DNA of 64,000 nucleotides from Psychrobacillus sp032154225 (GCF_032154225.1 NZ_JALDYF010000016.1:1-64000), one strand, 5' to 3'; counted from the stretch's first letter, positions 52,368-61,737 are shown. Numbers and translations: made by a program. The notes: generated from the sequence alone by a model not told the origin.

Positions 52368-53339
52368 ATGAAGAAATTACAACAAGTTGGATTTTTCTTT
52401 TGTGTATTGCTTATAGTAGGAATATTAACTGCATGTAACTCACAAAAAGAAGAATCAAAAAAAGACCAAAATAACGAATCAAATCTGAAAGAGGAAATTG
52501 TTGAACAAACTCGTTCTTATAAAGACTACATAGGTCACGAGGTGGATATCCCTGTTTCGCCTGAGCGAGTTGTTTATCACGGAGAGAATTATGGTGATCT
52601 TTTACCGCTAGATGTAAGTGCAATTGGTGCAGCTTATTCTTGGATTACAGACCATGTTTTTGAAGAAAATGTACAAAATGTAGAAGATGTAGGATTTCCT
52701 ATCAGTTTAGAAAAAGTATTAGAGTTAAAACCTGACCTTATTATTATTGCAAATACAGATGAAAAGGTTTTCGAGCAGCTTTCTAAAATTGCACCTACTT
52801 TAGTCTTCGATACTTTTGCACCAGTAGATGAACGCATAGTAGAACTTGGAGGCATACTTGGCAAAAACGAGGAAGCAACTAAATGGCTTAATGACTACAA
52901 AGTCAAAGAAGAAGAAATGTGGAAACAACTCACTGAACAAGGGGTTCTAAAACCGGGAGAAACCGCTTCTGTTTTCACCTATTATCCAGGAGACCGTTTA
53001 TTCGTAATGGCGGCTACAGGACTTTCACAGGTTCTTTATCACCCAGATGGATTTAAACCAGGAGATAAAATTCAGCCAATCCTAGATGCGGGAAAAGGAT
53101 TTGAAGAAATATCACTAGAACTTCTTCCTGAATTTGCTGGCGATCGAATTTTCATTCTGACACCAGAAACAGATGAAGCTAAACAATCAACAGAAGATAT
53201 GATCAATAGTCCGGTGTGGAATGGATTACCTGCTGTAAAAGATGGAAAAGTGTACACCCTCGATCTTCTAAAAACATCTAGTGACGCATCCACAAGAGAC
53301 TGGTTGTTAGACGAGATTCCTACGATACTAAAAAAATAG
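52368..53339 (+). CDS. Iron-siderophore ABC transporter substrate-binding lipoprotein
   Basis: A 323-residue FecB/TroA-fold lipoprotein with signal ending GILTAC (lipid Cys23). It has the family pattern GHEVDIPVSPERVVYHGENYG near residue 55, LELKPDLIIIANTDEKV near 120, and NSPVWNGLPAVKDGKVYTLD near 285. It should bind a ferric siderophore outside the cell and hand it to an FhuBG/FeuBC-type permease, which is not in this window. The ATG at 52368 has GGAGG nine bases upstream. It closely resembles the C-terminal half of the AraC fusion protein encoded next, suggesting both see the same ligand. Confidence 0.9.
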   Translation: MKKLQQVGFFFCVLLIVGILTACNSQKEESKKDQNNESNLKEEIVEQTRSYKDYIGHEVDIPVSPERVVYHGENYGDLLPLDVSAIGAAYSWITDHVFEENVQNVEDVGFPISLEKVLELKPDLIIIANTDEKVFEQLSKIAPTLVFDTFAPVDERIVELGGILGKNEEATKWLNDYKVKEEEMWKQLTEQGVLKPGETASVFTYYPGDRLFVMAATGLSQVLYHPDGFKPGDKIQPILDAGKGFEEISLELLPEFAGDRIFILTPETDEAKQSTEDMINSPVWNGLPAVKDGKVYTLDLLKTSSDASTRDWLLDEIPTILKK

Positions 53340-53344
53340 TAATT

Positions 53345-53384
53345 AAAGAGGTATTTCAGCTTTAGTTGAAATACCTCTTTATCT
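53345..53384 (+). terminator. Terminator after the binding-protein gene
   Basis: Perfect 14-bp arms (53345-53358, 53367-53380) with a T-rich tail, six bases after the stop. Confidence 0.85.
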
Positions 53385-53400
53385 TTTATACAATAGTAAT

Positions 53401-53415
53401 TGATAATCATTTTCA
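53401..53415. promoter_or_regulatory. Fur box upstream of the first AraC-binding-protein fusion gene
   Basis: TGATAATCATTTTCA matches the 7-1-7 Fur consensus TGATAATNATTATCA at all but one position and lies 26 bases before the ATG. Confidence 0.75.
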
Positions 53416-53440
53416 ATTACGTAAAGGAGTGATATAACTA

Positions 53441-55099
53441 ATGAACTCAATATCAATCCCCCCTAATACATCGTACATTTTTCATTTATCTCAAATTGAC
53501 TATATTACTTGTTCATTAAATACAATCTTACAAAATATTACGGCTCTACAGCATACGTTAGTTATTTTTATAGGAAACGACCATGGCAAATTAACAATTG
53601 ATGACAAGCCATACCTTATAACACCATTCAAAAGTTTTTTACTTACTCCTGGATCCGTCATGGACTTGATGGATTCGACTATGAACAAGTTCAGCTATTA
53701 TAAACTTTCATTTACTGTTATTCAGATTGAGCAACAAATACCATTAACTTATACCGATAAATTATTTTCAAATCAAGTTGAATACACTGTCTATCCATTT
53801 ACCCGCTTCAGTCGACTAGCCAAAGAACTGTATAAATTAAAGGGTAACGAAGATATTCAAAACCATTTAAAACATCAAAACCTATTCAATGAGTTACTTG
53901 GCGTGTTACTTGAACATCAACATCACATAAAAGATCACCAAGATACATCTAAAACAGTAGAGCAAACAATTGAATATTTGCACGAAAACTATCATCAACA
54001 ACTTACGATTAGCCAATTAGCAATCCTTGCTGAAGTTCCACATTGGCAATACAGTACAATATTCCAGACAGTAACAGGTCAGAAACCCCTTGATTATCTA
54101 ACAAACTTAAGAATAAAACATGCGAAGGAACTACTTCAACAAACAAATGAACCATTAAGAAATATTGCCCAGCAGGTTGGATTCAATGATGAATATTATT
54201 TTAATCGTCGCTTTAAACAGGTTGTAGGCATACCTCCTAAACAATTTGCTCGTATGAGGAAACAAAAGGTTATTGTGAAAGATTGGACTGGTCATGAGGT
54301 AGAGATTCCTTCTTTCCCGAGAAGAATCATTTACCATGGGGAAACTTTTGGTGATTTATTAGTTTTTGATGTACAGCCTATTGGTGGATACAAGACGGAT
54401 ATTGATAAATCTTTTTATAAAAGCTATGTTCCATATGTACAAGATGTTGCTTTTCCAATAGATATAGAAAAGTCTTCTAAACTTAATCCTGATTTAATCA
54501 TCTTTACTAACTCGGATGAAAAACAATATAAAAAAATCGCAAAAATAGCTCCTACAGTTACACACAACTCATGGGGAACTCTAAATGAGCGAATATTAAC
54601 ATTAGGAAAATGGTTAGGCAGAAAGCAAGAAGCTGAGGATTGGCTTGCCCATTTTAATCATAAAGAAAATATGATGTGGCAAAAACTACAATCCACATTA
54701 AAAAATGGGGAAACGGCTTCTGTGTTTGTTTTTGATCATGGTAAACGCTTATTTGTTATGGGAAGTACTGGCCTACCAACATCCCTCTATCATCCGTTTG
54801 GTTTCCAACCAGGTGAGTTGATAAAAAAAATAATAGATGAAGAAGAAGGATACAAAGAAATAACAATAGATTTACTAGGCGACTATGCTGGAGATCGTAT
54901 ATTTATGCTACTTTCTGAAAATCTAGAATCTAGATTAGCAACAGAGGAACTGATAAAAAGCCCTTTATGGAACAACCTTCCAGCCGTAAAGAATGGGTAT
55001 GTCTACTTAGTAGATGCAACTAAATGGAATTCCGGAGATGCCTTTACACGAGAAAAACTTCTTGGGGCATTACCACGCTTACTAGGCCACATATCTTAA
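53441..55099 (+). CDS. AraC regulator fused to a siderophore-binding domain (Btr/YbbB-like)
   Basis: A 552-residue cytoplasmic protein with no signal peptide. It has an N-terminal AraC cupin-like region (about 1-150), two AraC helix-turn-helix units (about 180-277: TISQLAILAEVPHWQYSTIF and LRNIAQQVGFNDEYYFNRRF) and a FecB/TroA-type binding domain (about 285-550: VKDWTGHEVEIPSFPRRIIYH). B. subtilis Btr has this architecture; it binds ferric bacillibactin inside the cell and activates the uptake operon. Here the binding domain is closest to the lipoprotein encoded just upstream. The Fur box before it gives iron repression; ligand binding would give specific activation. Confidence 0.9.
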   Translation: MNSISIPPNTSYIFHLSQIDYITCSLNTILQNITALQHTLVIFIGNDHGKLTIDDKPYLITPFKSFLLTPGSVMDLMDSTMNKFSYYKLSFTVIQIEQQIPLTYTDKLFSNQVEYTVYPFTRFSRLAKELYKLKGNEDIQNHLKHQNLFNELLGVLLEHQHHIKDHQDTSKTVEQTIEYLHENYHQQLTISQLAILAEVPHWQYSTIFQTVTGQKPLDYLTNLRIKHAKELLQQTNEPLRNIAQQVGFNDEYYFNRRFKQVVGIPPKQFARMRKQKVIVKDWTGHEVEIPSFPRRIIYHGETFGDLLVFDVQPIGGYKTDIDKSFYKSYVPYVQDVAFPIDIEKSSKLNPDLIIFTNSDEKQYKKIAKIAPTVTHNSWGTLNERILTLGKWLGRKQEAEDWLAHFNHKENMMWQKLQSTLKNGETASVFVFDHGKRLFVMGSTGLPTSLYHPFGFQPGELIKKIIDEEEGYKEITIDLLGDYAGDRIFMLLSENLESRLATEELIKSPLWNNLPAVKNGYVYLVDATKWNSGDAFTREKLLGALPRLLGHIS

Positions 55100-55116
55100 A
55101 TTTTCAAGCAACCTTA

Positions 55117-55168
55117 AAATACTGGATAATTACATATCATCTGAACTCTGTAATTATCCAGTATTTTT
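55117..55168. terminator. Bidirectional terminator between convergent genes
   Basis: A 17-bp near-perfect stem (55117-55133 with 55150-55166) with T/A runs on both sides. It serves the plus-strand AraC fusion and the minus-strand dehydrogenase gene. Confidence 0.85.
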
Positions 55169-55208
55169 ATTGCTTATTTATTTCACTTTAGAATGTCTAT
55201 TAGCCATA

Positions 55209-56306
55209 TTAGCTGTAAGAGATACTACACGATTTGCTAATGAGAAATTGTTCCCCTGTCTCTTTCAAACGTAAATAAAGAATATCACCATCATTGTCTA
55301 ATTCAAAAAGTTGATCCACATGGAATATTCCATGTGAAAGCTTGCTACTATATAAGGAAATTGCTACGGCAACTGCCACTTGTGCTGTAATGGAAGATTC
55401 ATTTTCTCCATGCAAAGTTACTCCTAATTTACTTTCTACACCTGCTTTTAATCCTTCGGCATCAACCTTCACTGCATATTGTGCAGATCCCATTCGTATC
55501 GAGCTCAGCATTTTTACTAGCAAAGGACGTACACTTTTTTTGGAAAGCAGCTTCGTCAAACCAATTCTGCGTAACATGTGCAATGCAGTAGTCACTAGAC
55601 GGGAATCAAAACATAATCGTGTAACTACAGATTTTACATCTAATGTTTTTGTAAGCGACTGTTGATCGGAGAATGGAAAACGATATGCTTCTCTGTGTCC
55701 TAACTTCTCCCCAAAGTATGTAGTTCTTCCATCTGTGAAGCTACTTACATACTTCAGTTTGCTATTCTCCATTACTTCAAAAACGGAGTTAAGATTATCT
55801 ACGGTCCATTCAATAGCTGCCTTTCCATGACTATCACCTAAACCGAGCATAATAGAAATATTGATACAATTTGTTTGTTCGAATAAATTTTTAAGTTGTT
55901 GAGCTAACAAATTCGTCAAACCTGGTGCCAAACCAACACTCATCACTCCTGTCGCAATATTCGATTCGTTTCTTAACTGTTCTAATTTTTTTAAGAAAGA
56001 CCCATTTGCAGAAATATCCACATAATGTATACCGCTCTCCATGCATTTCCTAGCAAAAGCAGTGTCTTCTTGATCTATACACATAATTACTAGCCTCGTT
56101 TGATCTAGACAGTTCCAATCATTTATACTGGTAGCTATTAACTCCAAGGGCTTTACCTTTCCGTATGTTGACTGACAAAACTGCTCCGCCCGGTCCAGAC
56201 TTCTTCCTGCTGCGTATATATCTCCCGGAAATTTCTCAGCTAATGTCCTACAAATTTGTCCTCCCACATGCCCATATCCTCCAACGACAACAATGTCTTT
56301 TTTCAT
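55209..56306 (-). CDS. Saccharopine-dehydrogenase-family (opine-type) NADP oxidoreductase
   Basis: A 365-residue protein with an N-terminal Rossmann domain of the Sacchrp_dh_NADP type (KDIVVVGGYGHVGGQICRTL, then YAAGRSLDRA for NADP). The second part (130-365) has GVMSVGLAPGLTNLLAQQLK, as in saccharopine and carboxynorspermidine dehydrogenase relatives. Such enzymes reductively join an amino group to a keto acid, or the reverse. It overlaps a methyltransferase gene by four bases in an iron-controlled island. An opine-metallophore type role, by analogy with staphylopine dehydrogenase, is an inference. No lysine pathway genes are near. Confidence 0.82.
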   Translation of the reverse strand: MKKDIVVVGGYGHVGGQICRTLAEKFPGDIYAAGRSLDRAEQFCQSTYGKVKPLELIATSINDWNCLDQTRLVIMCIDQEDTAFARKCMESGIHYVDISANGSFLKKLEQLRNESNIATGVMSVGLAPGLTNLLAQQLKNLFEQTNCINISIMLGLGDSHGKAAIEWTVDNLNSVFEVMENSKLKYVSSFTDGRTTYFGEKLGHREAYRFPFSDQQSLTKTLDVKSVVTRLCFDSRLVTTALHMLRRIGLTKLLSKKSVRPLLVKMLSSIRMGSAQYAVKVDAEGLKAGVESKLGVTLHGENESSITAQVAVAVAISLYSSKLSHGIFHVDQLFELDNDGDILYLRLKETGEQFLISKSCSISYS

Positions 56307-57019
56307 TTTTTATTGTCACCGCCTTCTTTTATAGCAAACCATCCGTCTACTAAATAGGCGCTAAAAAATCGAGTAATATTCTTGAAACCCTCCCGCTGCA
56401 GTAAAGACTCTATTTCGAGTGAAGGATGCATGTGGATTGACGCACCAATAGATTCTTCAAACCTATTCCACTCCTCAATTGGTACACCATTTGAAAGCAT
56501 CTGGTTTTTCCATGCCCTCATCTGCCACATAAATGAATCAGAACTTGGATCTCTATTTATAGTTGCTATAAAAAATGGGGCACCCTCATCCAGTCTTTCT
56601 ACTATACTCCTTAGTAAAACCTTCTTTCGTTCCATATCAAGAAAATGTAGTACTAACATACAAGTAGCTGCAGAATATTTCTTGCTCTCTTTCAATTTCC
56701 CCACTTCTCCTTGAACAAGCTTTACCTTTATGTTTTTACTCGAAATAGCTAATCTCTTTCTTGCTAATTTCAACATGCTTTCTGAAGTATCGACACCTGT
56801 AAATACCCAATCTTTATGCCTTCCCCCAAGAGTAACTAATTCTTGACCTCCACCTGCACCAACAATATGAATATCTACATGCCTTTCCCCCAAGTGCTCT
56901 ACTAATAGACAATCCATCATATCGTGTAACATTTCATAACAAGGAATTTTCAAAGTTATTTTTTCTTCGTATTTATCCACATGTGGATGATCCCAATCCA
57001 GATTATTCATTTCTTCCAT
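56303..57019 (-). CDS. Class I SAM-dependent methyltransferase-fold protein
   Basis: A 238-residue cytoplasmic protein with a Rossmann SAM-binding core: HIVGAGGGQELVTLGGRH (motif I), FTGVDTSESMLKLARKRL (acidic motif), and TCMLVLHFLDMERK (motif IV region). The ATG at 57019 has AGAGGTG five bases before it; a GTG start at 57058 with AAGGT is an alternative. It overlaps the saccharopine-dehydrogenase-like gene, so the two act together. Nicotianamine-synthase-like metallophore enzymes share this fold, so either methyl transfer or aminobutyrate transfer is possible; sequence reading alone cannot decide. Confidence 0.8.
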   Translation of the reverse strand: MEEMNNLDWDHPHVDKYEEKITLKIPCYEMLHDMMDCLLVEHLGERHVDIHIVGAGGGQELVTLGGRHKDWVFTGVDTSESMLKLARKRLAISSKNIKVKLVQGEVGKLKESKKYSAATCMLVLHFLDMERKKVLLRSIVERLDEGAPFFIATINRDPSSDSFMWQMRAWKNQMLSNGVPIEEWNRFEESIGASIHMHPSLEIESLLQREGFKNITRFFSAYLVDGWFAIKEGGDNKK

Positions 57020-57146
57020 TGTTACACCTCTATTCTTAGTCATACCAAACTTACTCACATTACCTTTTGCTACAACTACATATTAATAATTTCTCTGTTA
57101 ATATCATCTTCTCTTTCCTACACCTTTTCTTTTAGGTAAAATTAAT

Positions 57147-57161
57147 TAATAATCATTCTCA
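57147..57161. promoter_or_regulatory. Fur box between the methyltransferase and LuxR genes
   Basis: TAATAATCATTCTCA matches TGATAATNATTATCA except at two positions. It lies in the short divergent promoter region and could control both directions. Confidence 0.65.
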
Positions 57162-57167
57162 ATTATA

Positions 57168-58337
57168 ATGATGAAAATAGACAATGCTATCCCACAAACA
57201 TGGGATTTTACAAAAGAGGATTGTATAGAACTATTCAAGGGGACGGTTAGAATAATGAATGAACAATTAAAACAGCCAAGTAAAATTTTTATGCAACGAT
57301 TACACAGTTTAGAGAGCAAATCTACTTCTTCCCAACATTATCGGAAATCCCTTGTAACTGAATTACGTAAAGTGATTTCGTTCGATTACTCTTGTTTTAC
57401 AATGGTTGACCCAAGCACACTACTATCAACGGGAGCTATATCAGACGATTTAGTGGAAGAAATGCATTCAAAGATATTTGAATACGAATATTTAACAAAT
57501 GATTTTAATCAATTCGAACAGCTAGTCCAATCTAAAGAAACTGTAGCAATATTAAGTGAAGCAACCGATGGAGTATTGCATAAGAGTGAACGCTATAGAA
57601 TGGTTTTACAGCCTAGTGGATTTCGTGACGAAATGCGTGCTGTATTCATAAGTGAGGGTCAGTGTTGGGGATTCTTAATACTTTTTCGGAGAGATCATCA
57701 ACCTTTATTTATAGATAATGATCGCATTTTACTTTCATCTATTACGCCAATTGTTGGAAAATACTTACGCAAACTACGACTTGAACTTCCAGAAAAAAAA
57801 ACAAATCCTTTGAATCAAGAAACCGGTATTTTGATTTTATCTAGTAGTCTTTATCCTTTATCCTATAATTCAGCTGCACAAAAATGGCTATCCACCCTTC
57901 GGGATTGTGAGAATATAGATGACACTATACTCCCTAGACCTATTAGAGCAGTTTGTTCACGTGCTCTCGAAAATGCTACAATACAATCAGAGAAAACATC
58001 TATAGCTAGGGTGTCTTTATCTATTCCAAATCAGTCTTACCTCACTATACAAGCCAGTTGCCTAGATAGTTTAGATCAATCTACACAAATAGCAGTATCC
58101 TTTGAGCATGCGTCACCTTCTGAGGTAATGATTCTCTTATCGGATACCTATGAACTGTCGAAACGTGAAAAAGACGTCCTTTATTTTATTACTAAAGGCT
58201 TTTCAACTAAAGAGGTTGCAACTTCATTATGTATCTCTACTTACACCGTACAAGATCATTTGAAATCAATTTTCTACAAAACAGACGTTTCAAGCAGGAG
58301 AGAGTTAATTTGGAAGATGTTCACTCAATATGTTTAG
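57168..58337 (+). CDS. LuxR family transcriptional regulator with GAF-like N-terminus
   Basis: A 389-residue regulator. The C-terminal 60 residues are a LuxR helix-turn-helix (LSKREKDVLYFITKGFSTKE with ISTYTVQDHLKSIF). Residues about 45-200 resemble a GAF/PAS-type sensor region (FDYSCFTMVDPSTLL, RAVFISEGQCWGFLILFRR). It is divergent from the methyltransferase/dehydrogenase pair and is their probable regulator. The given start is ATG-ATG at the edge of the Fur box and has no clear ribosome site. An internal ATG near 57255 is possible, so the first 30 residues are uncertain. Confidence 0.82.
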   Translation: MMKIDNAIPQTWDFTKEDCIELFKGTVRIMNEQLKQPSKIFMQRLHSLESKSTSSQHYRKSLVTELRKVISFDYSCFTMVDPSTLLSTGAISDDLVEEMHSKIFEYEYLTNDFNQFEQLVQSKETVAILSEATDGVLHKSERYRMVLQPSGFRDEMRAVFISEGQCWGFLILFRRDHQPLFIDNDRILLSSITPIVGKYLRKLRLELPEKKTNPLNQETGILILSSSLYPLSYNSAAQKWLSTLRDCENIDDTILPRPIRAVCSRALENATIQSEKTSIARVSLSIPNQSYLTIQASCLDSLDQSTQIAVSFEHASPSEVMILLSDTYELSKREKDVLYFITKGFSTKEVATSLCISTYTVQDHLKSIFYKTDVSSRRELIWKMFTQYV

Positions 58338-58420
58338 AAATAAATTATGTATAACGATCTTACTCATCTGAATAATTTTTTCGTATAGATAAACTTGAAG
58401 CGTCACACTTTTTATAAAAA

Positions 58421-58463
58421 ATACGACTAGACACATACCCTTACAGGCACTTTCTAGTCGTAT
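58421..58463 (-). terminator. Terminator of the AraC/lipoprotein unit
   Basis: Perfect 10-bp arms ATACGACTAG/CTAGTCGTAT with TTTTTTAT on the minus strand, about 90 bases after the stop at 58551. Confidence 0.75.
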
Positions 58464-58550
58464 CTTATTCAAACCTAGTTTGGTAAATTTTTTTAATAAG
58501 TTAAGATAAAGTAAGAACAAATAGCAGTATAGCGTACTTACTTAGAAATA

Positions 58551-60536
58551 TTACTTTTTATTTTCTGATAAAACCTTCACTATTGTTTCAAGTTGAAGCT
58601 CTAGCGAGTACGGATCTTCCATTACAAATTCATCACCAAACTCACCATATATATAAACCTGTCCCTTCTTAACTGCCGGAACTCCCTTCCATACAGAACT
58701 GCTTAAAATCTCCTCTGCATCTTTTTTAGAATTCACATATACAAATACATGATCTCCCAAATACTCAGGCAACACTTCCAAAGAGACATTCTCAAACCCT
58801 TCCTTCATTTCTAACGCCTTCTTTGTAGGAGGCAATTGTAGCATTTGGTAAATTGTTGTACTGCCATAGTTACCACCCTCTGCAGCCAAAACATACATTG
58901 CTTTTTCACTTAATTGCACTACAGAAACTGTTTCTCCTTCATTAATGATGCCTTCAATTTGCTTTCTGGCATGCTCAACTTTCTGTTCGTACTCCTCAAT
59001 CCACTTATCTGCTTCCTGCTCCTTTCCAAAAATTTCGCTTATTCTTTTGAATTTTTCAATCGGGCTCGCGGTAGACAAGCCTTCCCAGTATGGCAGGAAG
59101 ACAGTTGTACCAATTTTTTCATATTGTTCAATATTATCTTCTATTGAACCTATTATTAAATCAGGTTCTAAATCAATCAATTTCTCTGCATTCATCGGGA
59201 ATCCGCCTAAACTTTCAATATTTGACAAGATATCTTTGGAAATACCAGCTTTATCTATCCATGCTTCTGTCAACATGCCTTCTCTCACACCAACAGGGAT
59301 AATTCCTAACTTTAATAACTGCCCCATATATTGGTCTGATGCAACCCTCTGTGGTTCTGCTGGAACTTCTATATCACCTTTCAAAGTAGATACTGTTCTC
59401 GTCTTTACTTGGTGTCCAACATTGGAATTCTCTGAATTCTTTTGGCTTTCTACGCTATTTGCAGTTACTTGCGAACTTCCACTTGTATTCGTTATACCAC
59501 CTGTGCAAGCACTTAACAGTAGTGTTAAACAAACTAATAGAGTTGCCATCGACGTTCTTGTTCTTTTGTTCATTGGTAAATCTCCCTCATCTCCATATTG
59601 ATAATGATTATCAATATCAATATATCTTTGAGACTTACTACCAACAATGGAGTATCCATGGACAATTACAGGACTATCTCCTGTTTTCATACGATTCATT
59701 TCTCGCATTCTATACTGGGTAGGTGAAATTCCTTTTTTCTTTTTAAAAAGGCGGCTGAAGTAATATACATCTTCGTATCCAACACTTGCTGCAACATCGC
59801 GTAAGGAAGCATCTGTTTCCACTAAAGATTTTGATGCTCTCTCAATTCTAGTTCGAATTAAATAATCAATTGGACTATAACTCGTATTCTGTTTGAACAA
59901 AGCTGATAAATGTGGTGCACTATAGCTAAAGGTTACTGCAAGAGATTCTAAAGTAATTAGTTTAGAGTAATTTTCTTGAATGTAAAATTTCACCTGAGTT
60001 GTCAGATCTGGTTCTTTCACTTCAATCCCATATCTATGTAGTTCTAACAAAATACTATACACAAATTGATAGAATAGCGATTTTATGTGAAACGTATTGA
60101 GTGAACTCATCTTCTTCCACTCTTCTTGCATCGTTTGAACCTTTTGATATAAGGAAATTGGATAGCTCGGTGAAAAGCTATACTGCTTTTGAAATGGATT
60201 ATTCAGTATTAAAAGGTCTACCCATCTTTTATTACCCACTGAGGGAATAAAGGCTTTATAAAAAATTAAATAATATTCAAACTCTTCATCAGCTGACTCT
60301 ATATCGATTATTGCTCCTTTACCCGAATGCATGAGTTGCATTCCTTTTAAAATGTATTCAGTATGATCTAACACGACTCGAGCACTTCCACGTGTTGAAA
60401 AAAGAAAGATACTGGATGGGAGTCTATAAGAACGAAGCTCCTCCCCTATTTTAAGTACTACATGACGTACATCCAACACTTTAATGGTCGCTTGATTCCA
60501 AAGCAAAATATAATCATTGGTAGTCTTTTCATTCAT
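58551..60536 (-). CDS. In-frame AraC regulator plus siderophore-binding lipoprotein (possible two genes, 60536-59574 and 59573-58551)
   Basis: One open frame of 661 codons. Residues 1-280 are an AraC regulator with two helix-turn-helix units (ITLESLAVTFSYSAPHLSAL and LRDVAASVGYEDVYYFSRLF). Residues 281-321 are a linker that contains a perfect Fur box in its DNA. From Met322 (59573) comes a complete lipoprotein signal, TLLVCLTLLLSAC, and a FecB/TroA siderophore-binding domain ending at 661. That ATG has its own GAGGGAG ribosome site. Most likely the lipoprotein is made from the internal Fur-controlled start. A stop codon between the AraC part and it appears to have been lost, or a membrane-spanning fusion is also made. 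The other two AraC fusions here have no signal peptide inside. Confidence 0.82.
   Translation of the reverse strand: MNEKTTNDYILLWNQATIKVLDVRHVVLKIGEELRSYRLPSSIFLFSTRGSARVVLDHTEYILKGMQLMHSGKGAIIDIESADEEFEYYLIFYKAFIPSVGNKRWVDLLILNNPFQKQYSFSPSYPISLYQKVQTMQEEWKKMSSLNTFHIKSLFYQFVYSILLELHRYGIEVKEPDLTTQVKFYIQENYSKLITLESLAVTFSYSAPHLSALFKQNTSYSPIDYLIRTRIERASKSLVETDASLRDVAASVGYEDVYYFSRLFKKKKGISPTQYRMREMNRMKTGDSPVIVHGYSIVGSKSQRYIDIDNHYQYGDEGDLPMNKRTRTSMATLLVCLTLLLSACTGGITNTSGSSQVTANSVESQKNSENSNVGHQVKTRTVSTLKGDIEVPAEPQRVASDQYMGQLLKLGIIPVGVREGMLTEAWIDKAGISKDILSNIESLGGFPMNAEKLIDLEPDLIIGSIEDNIEQYEKIGTTVFLPYWEGLSTASPIEKFKRISEIFGKEQEADKWIEEYEQKVEHARKQIEGIINEGETVSVVQLSEKAMYVLAAEGGNYGSTTIYQMLQLPPTKKALEMKEGFENVSLEVLPEYLGDHVFVYVNSKKDAEEILSSSVWKGVPAVKKGQVYIYGEFGDEFVMEDPYSLELQLETIVKVLSENKK
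59599..59613. promoter_or_regulatory. Perfect Fur box inside the AraC-lipoprotein frame
   Basis: TGATAATGATTATCA is a 15/15 match to the 7-1-7 Fur consensus. It lies 26 bases upstream of the internal ATG at 59573 and is translated as part of the linker in the long frame. Confidence 0.85.
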
Positions 60537-60705
60537 TGAATTTCCTCCAACTATGCCTGTAATTACATTAAATACTTCAATCGAAAATTTTTCTCAATGT
60601 TAATAGGATGAATGATCGTTTTTCAAGAATAATAATACACGCAACTTAACCATAATCCCTCTATTCTTAATCTAAGTCCAATAGGAGAGGGTGTTTAAAA
60701 TGCAG

Positions 60706-60737
60706 TAAAAGAGCCCCCATGACGATAACATGGGAGC
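60706..60737 (-). terminator. Terminator of the second binding-protein gene
   Basis: GAGCCCCCATG/CATGGGAGC arms with CTCTTTTAC on the minus strand, eight bases after the stop. Confidence 0.75.
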
Positions 60738-60744
60738 ATTTCTT

Positions 60745-61737
60745 CTATTCTTTAAGACTTGTAAGCCAAGTAGTTAATTCATCAATCTGAGCAAGGACAG
60801 CAATCGGATCATAATACCATGATCGTTCTTCTGGCCAAACATAGAGGCGATCGTTCTTAACCGCTGGAAGACTACCCCAAACAGGATCTGCCTTGAAGTC
60901 TTCAACCGTTCGATTATTGGAAGTCATAATGATATAATCACCAGCGTAACCAACTATCATTTCCTCAGAGAGTTCTGCCCATTGTTTCTCCATAATTTCG
61001 TCTGCAACACCATTGGGTGGCTTGCGTCCAAGAGCCTGATAAATCGGCTGTCCACCACGTCCGAAGTTATCACCATATACCCATGTTGACTTTCCACCAT
61101 CCTCCATAATAGTGAAGCTTGCATCATCAGCAATAACAGCATCCACTTTTCTTTTAGCATCCGCAATTTTCTCATCGTATTCGAGTAGCCATGTCTTTGC
61201 TTCCTCTTGTTTATCAAGTAAGTTGCCAAAGTAGGTGAGCTCTTCGTGAACTCCCTTCAAATCACCGTAGGGAATAACAACGGTAGGTGCTATTTTACTT
61301 AACATTTCATAGTTATCGCCATTTGCAGTAATAATTAGATCTGGGTTAAGGGCAAGGATATTTTCTACAGATGGCTTTCCGTATACCCCAGTATCTGAAA
61401 CTCCCGTAAGCCCCTCTTTGAAATAATAGTTCTTGATTGTTAGTTCCGGTGCTCCCACTGGTATAATATCCAAAGCTATCAGACTGCCTAAGTATTCTTC
61501 TGCTACTATACGCTGAGGTTTAACAGGAATTTCAATCTCTCCATTTATTGTAGTAATTGTTTTCACTTTAATATCCTCGCTAGTACCTGTGCTCTCGGTT
61601 GTCTTCTTTATTTCTTCGCTCTTTTTACTTGGAGCTGTACCTGTCTCCCCACAAGCTGAAAGAACTAGAGCTAGAAGAAATAATATCAAGAGGACTAACC
61701 CTATCTTCTTTTTATAATCATATTGTTGTAAATGCAT
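60745..61737 (-). CDS. Iron-siderophore ABC transporter substrate-binding lipoprotein
   Basis: A 330-residue FecB/TroA-fold lipoprotein with signal ending LALVLSAC (lipid Cys29). It has the pattern NGEIEIPVKPQRIVAEEYLG near residue 65, ILALNPDLIITANGDNYEML near 125, and the C-terminal WGSLPAVKNDRLYVWPEERSW with YYDPIAVLAQ. That tail is typical of the YfiY/FeuA-like catechol or hydroxy-carboxylate siderophore receptors. The ATG at 61737 follows a G-rich ribosome site; a TTG seven codons earlier is less likely. It lies downstream of the third AraC fusion gene, with a Fur box directly upstream. Confidence 0.9.
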   Translation of the reverse strand: MHLQQYDYKKKIGLVLLILFLLALVLSACGETGTAPSKKSEEIKKTTESTGTSEDIKVKTITTINGEIEIPVKPQRIVAEEYLGSLIALDIIPVGAPELTIKNYYFKEGLTGVSDTGVYGKPSVENILALNPDLIITANGDNYEMLSKIAPTVVIPYGDLKGVHEELTYFGNLLDKQEEAKTWLLEYDEKIADAKRKVDAVIADDASFTIMEDGGKSTWVYGDNFGRGGQPIYQALGRKPPNGVADEIMEKQWAELSEEMIVGYAGDYIIMTSNNRTVEDFKADPVWGSLPAVKNDRLYVWPEERSWYYDPIAVLAQIDELTTWLTSLKE

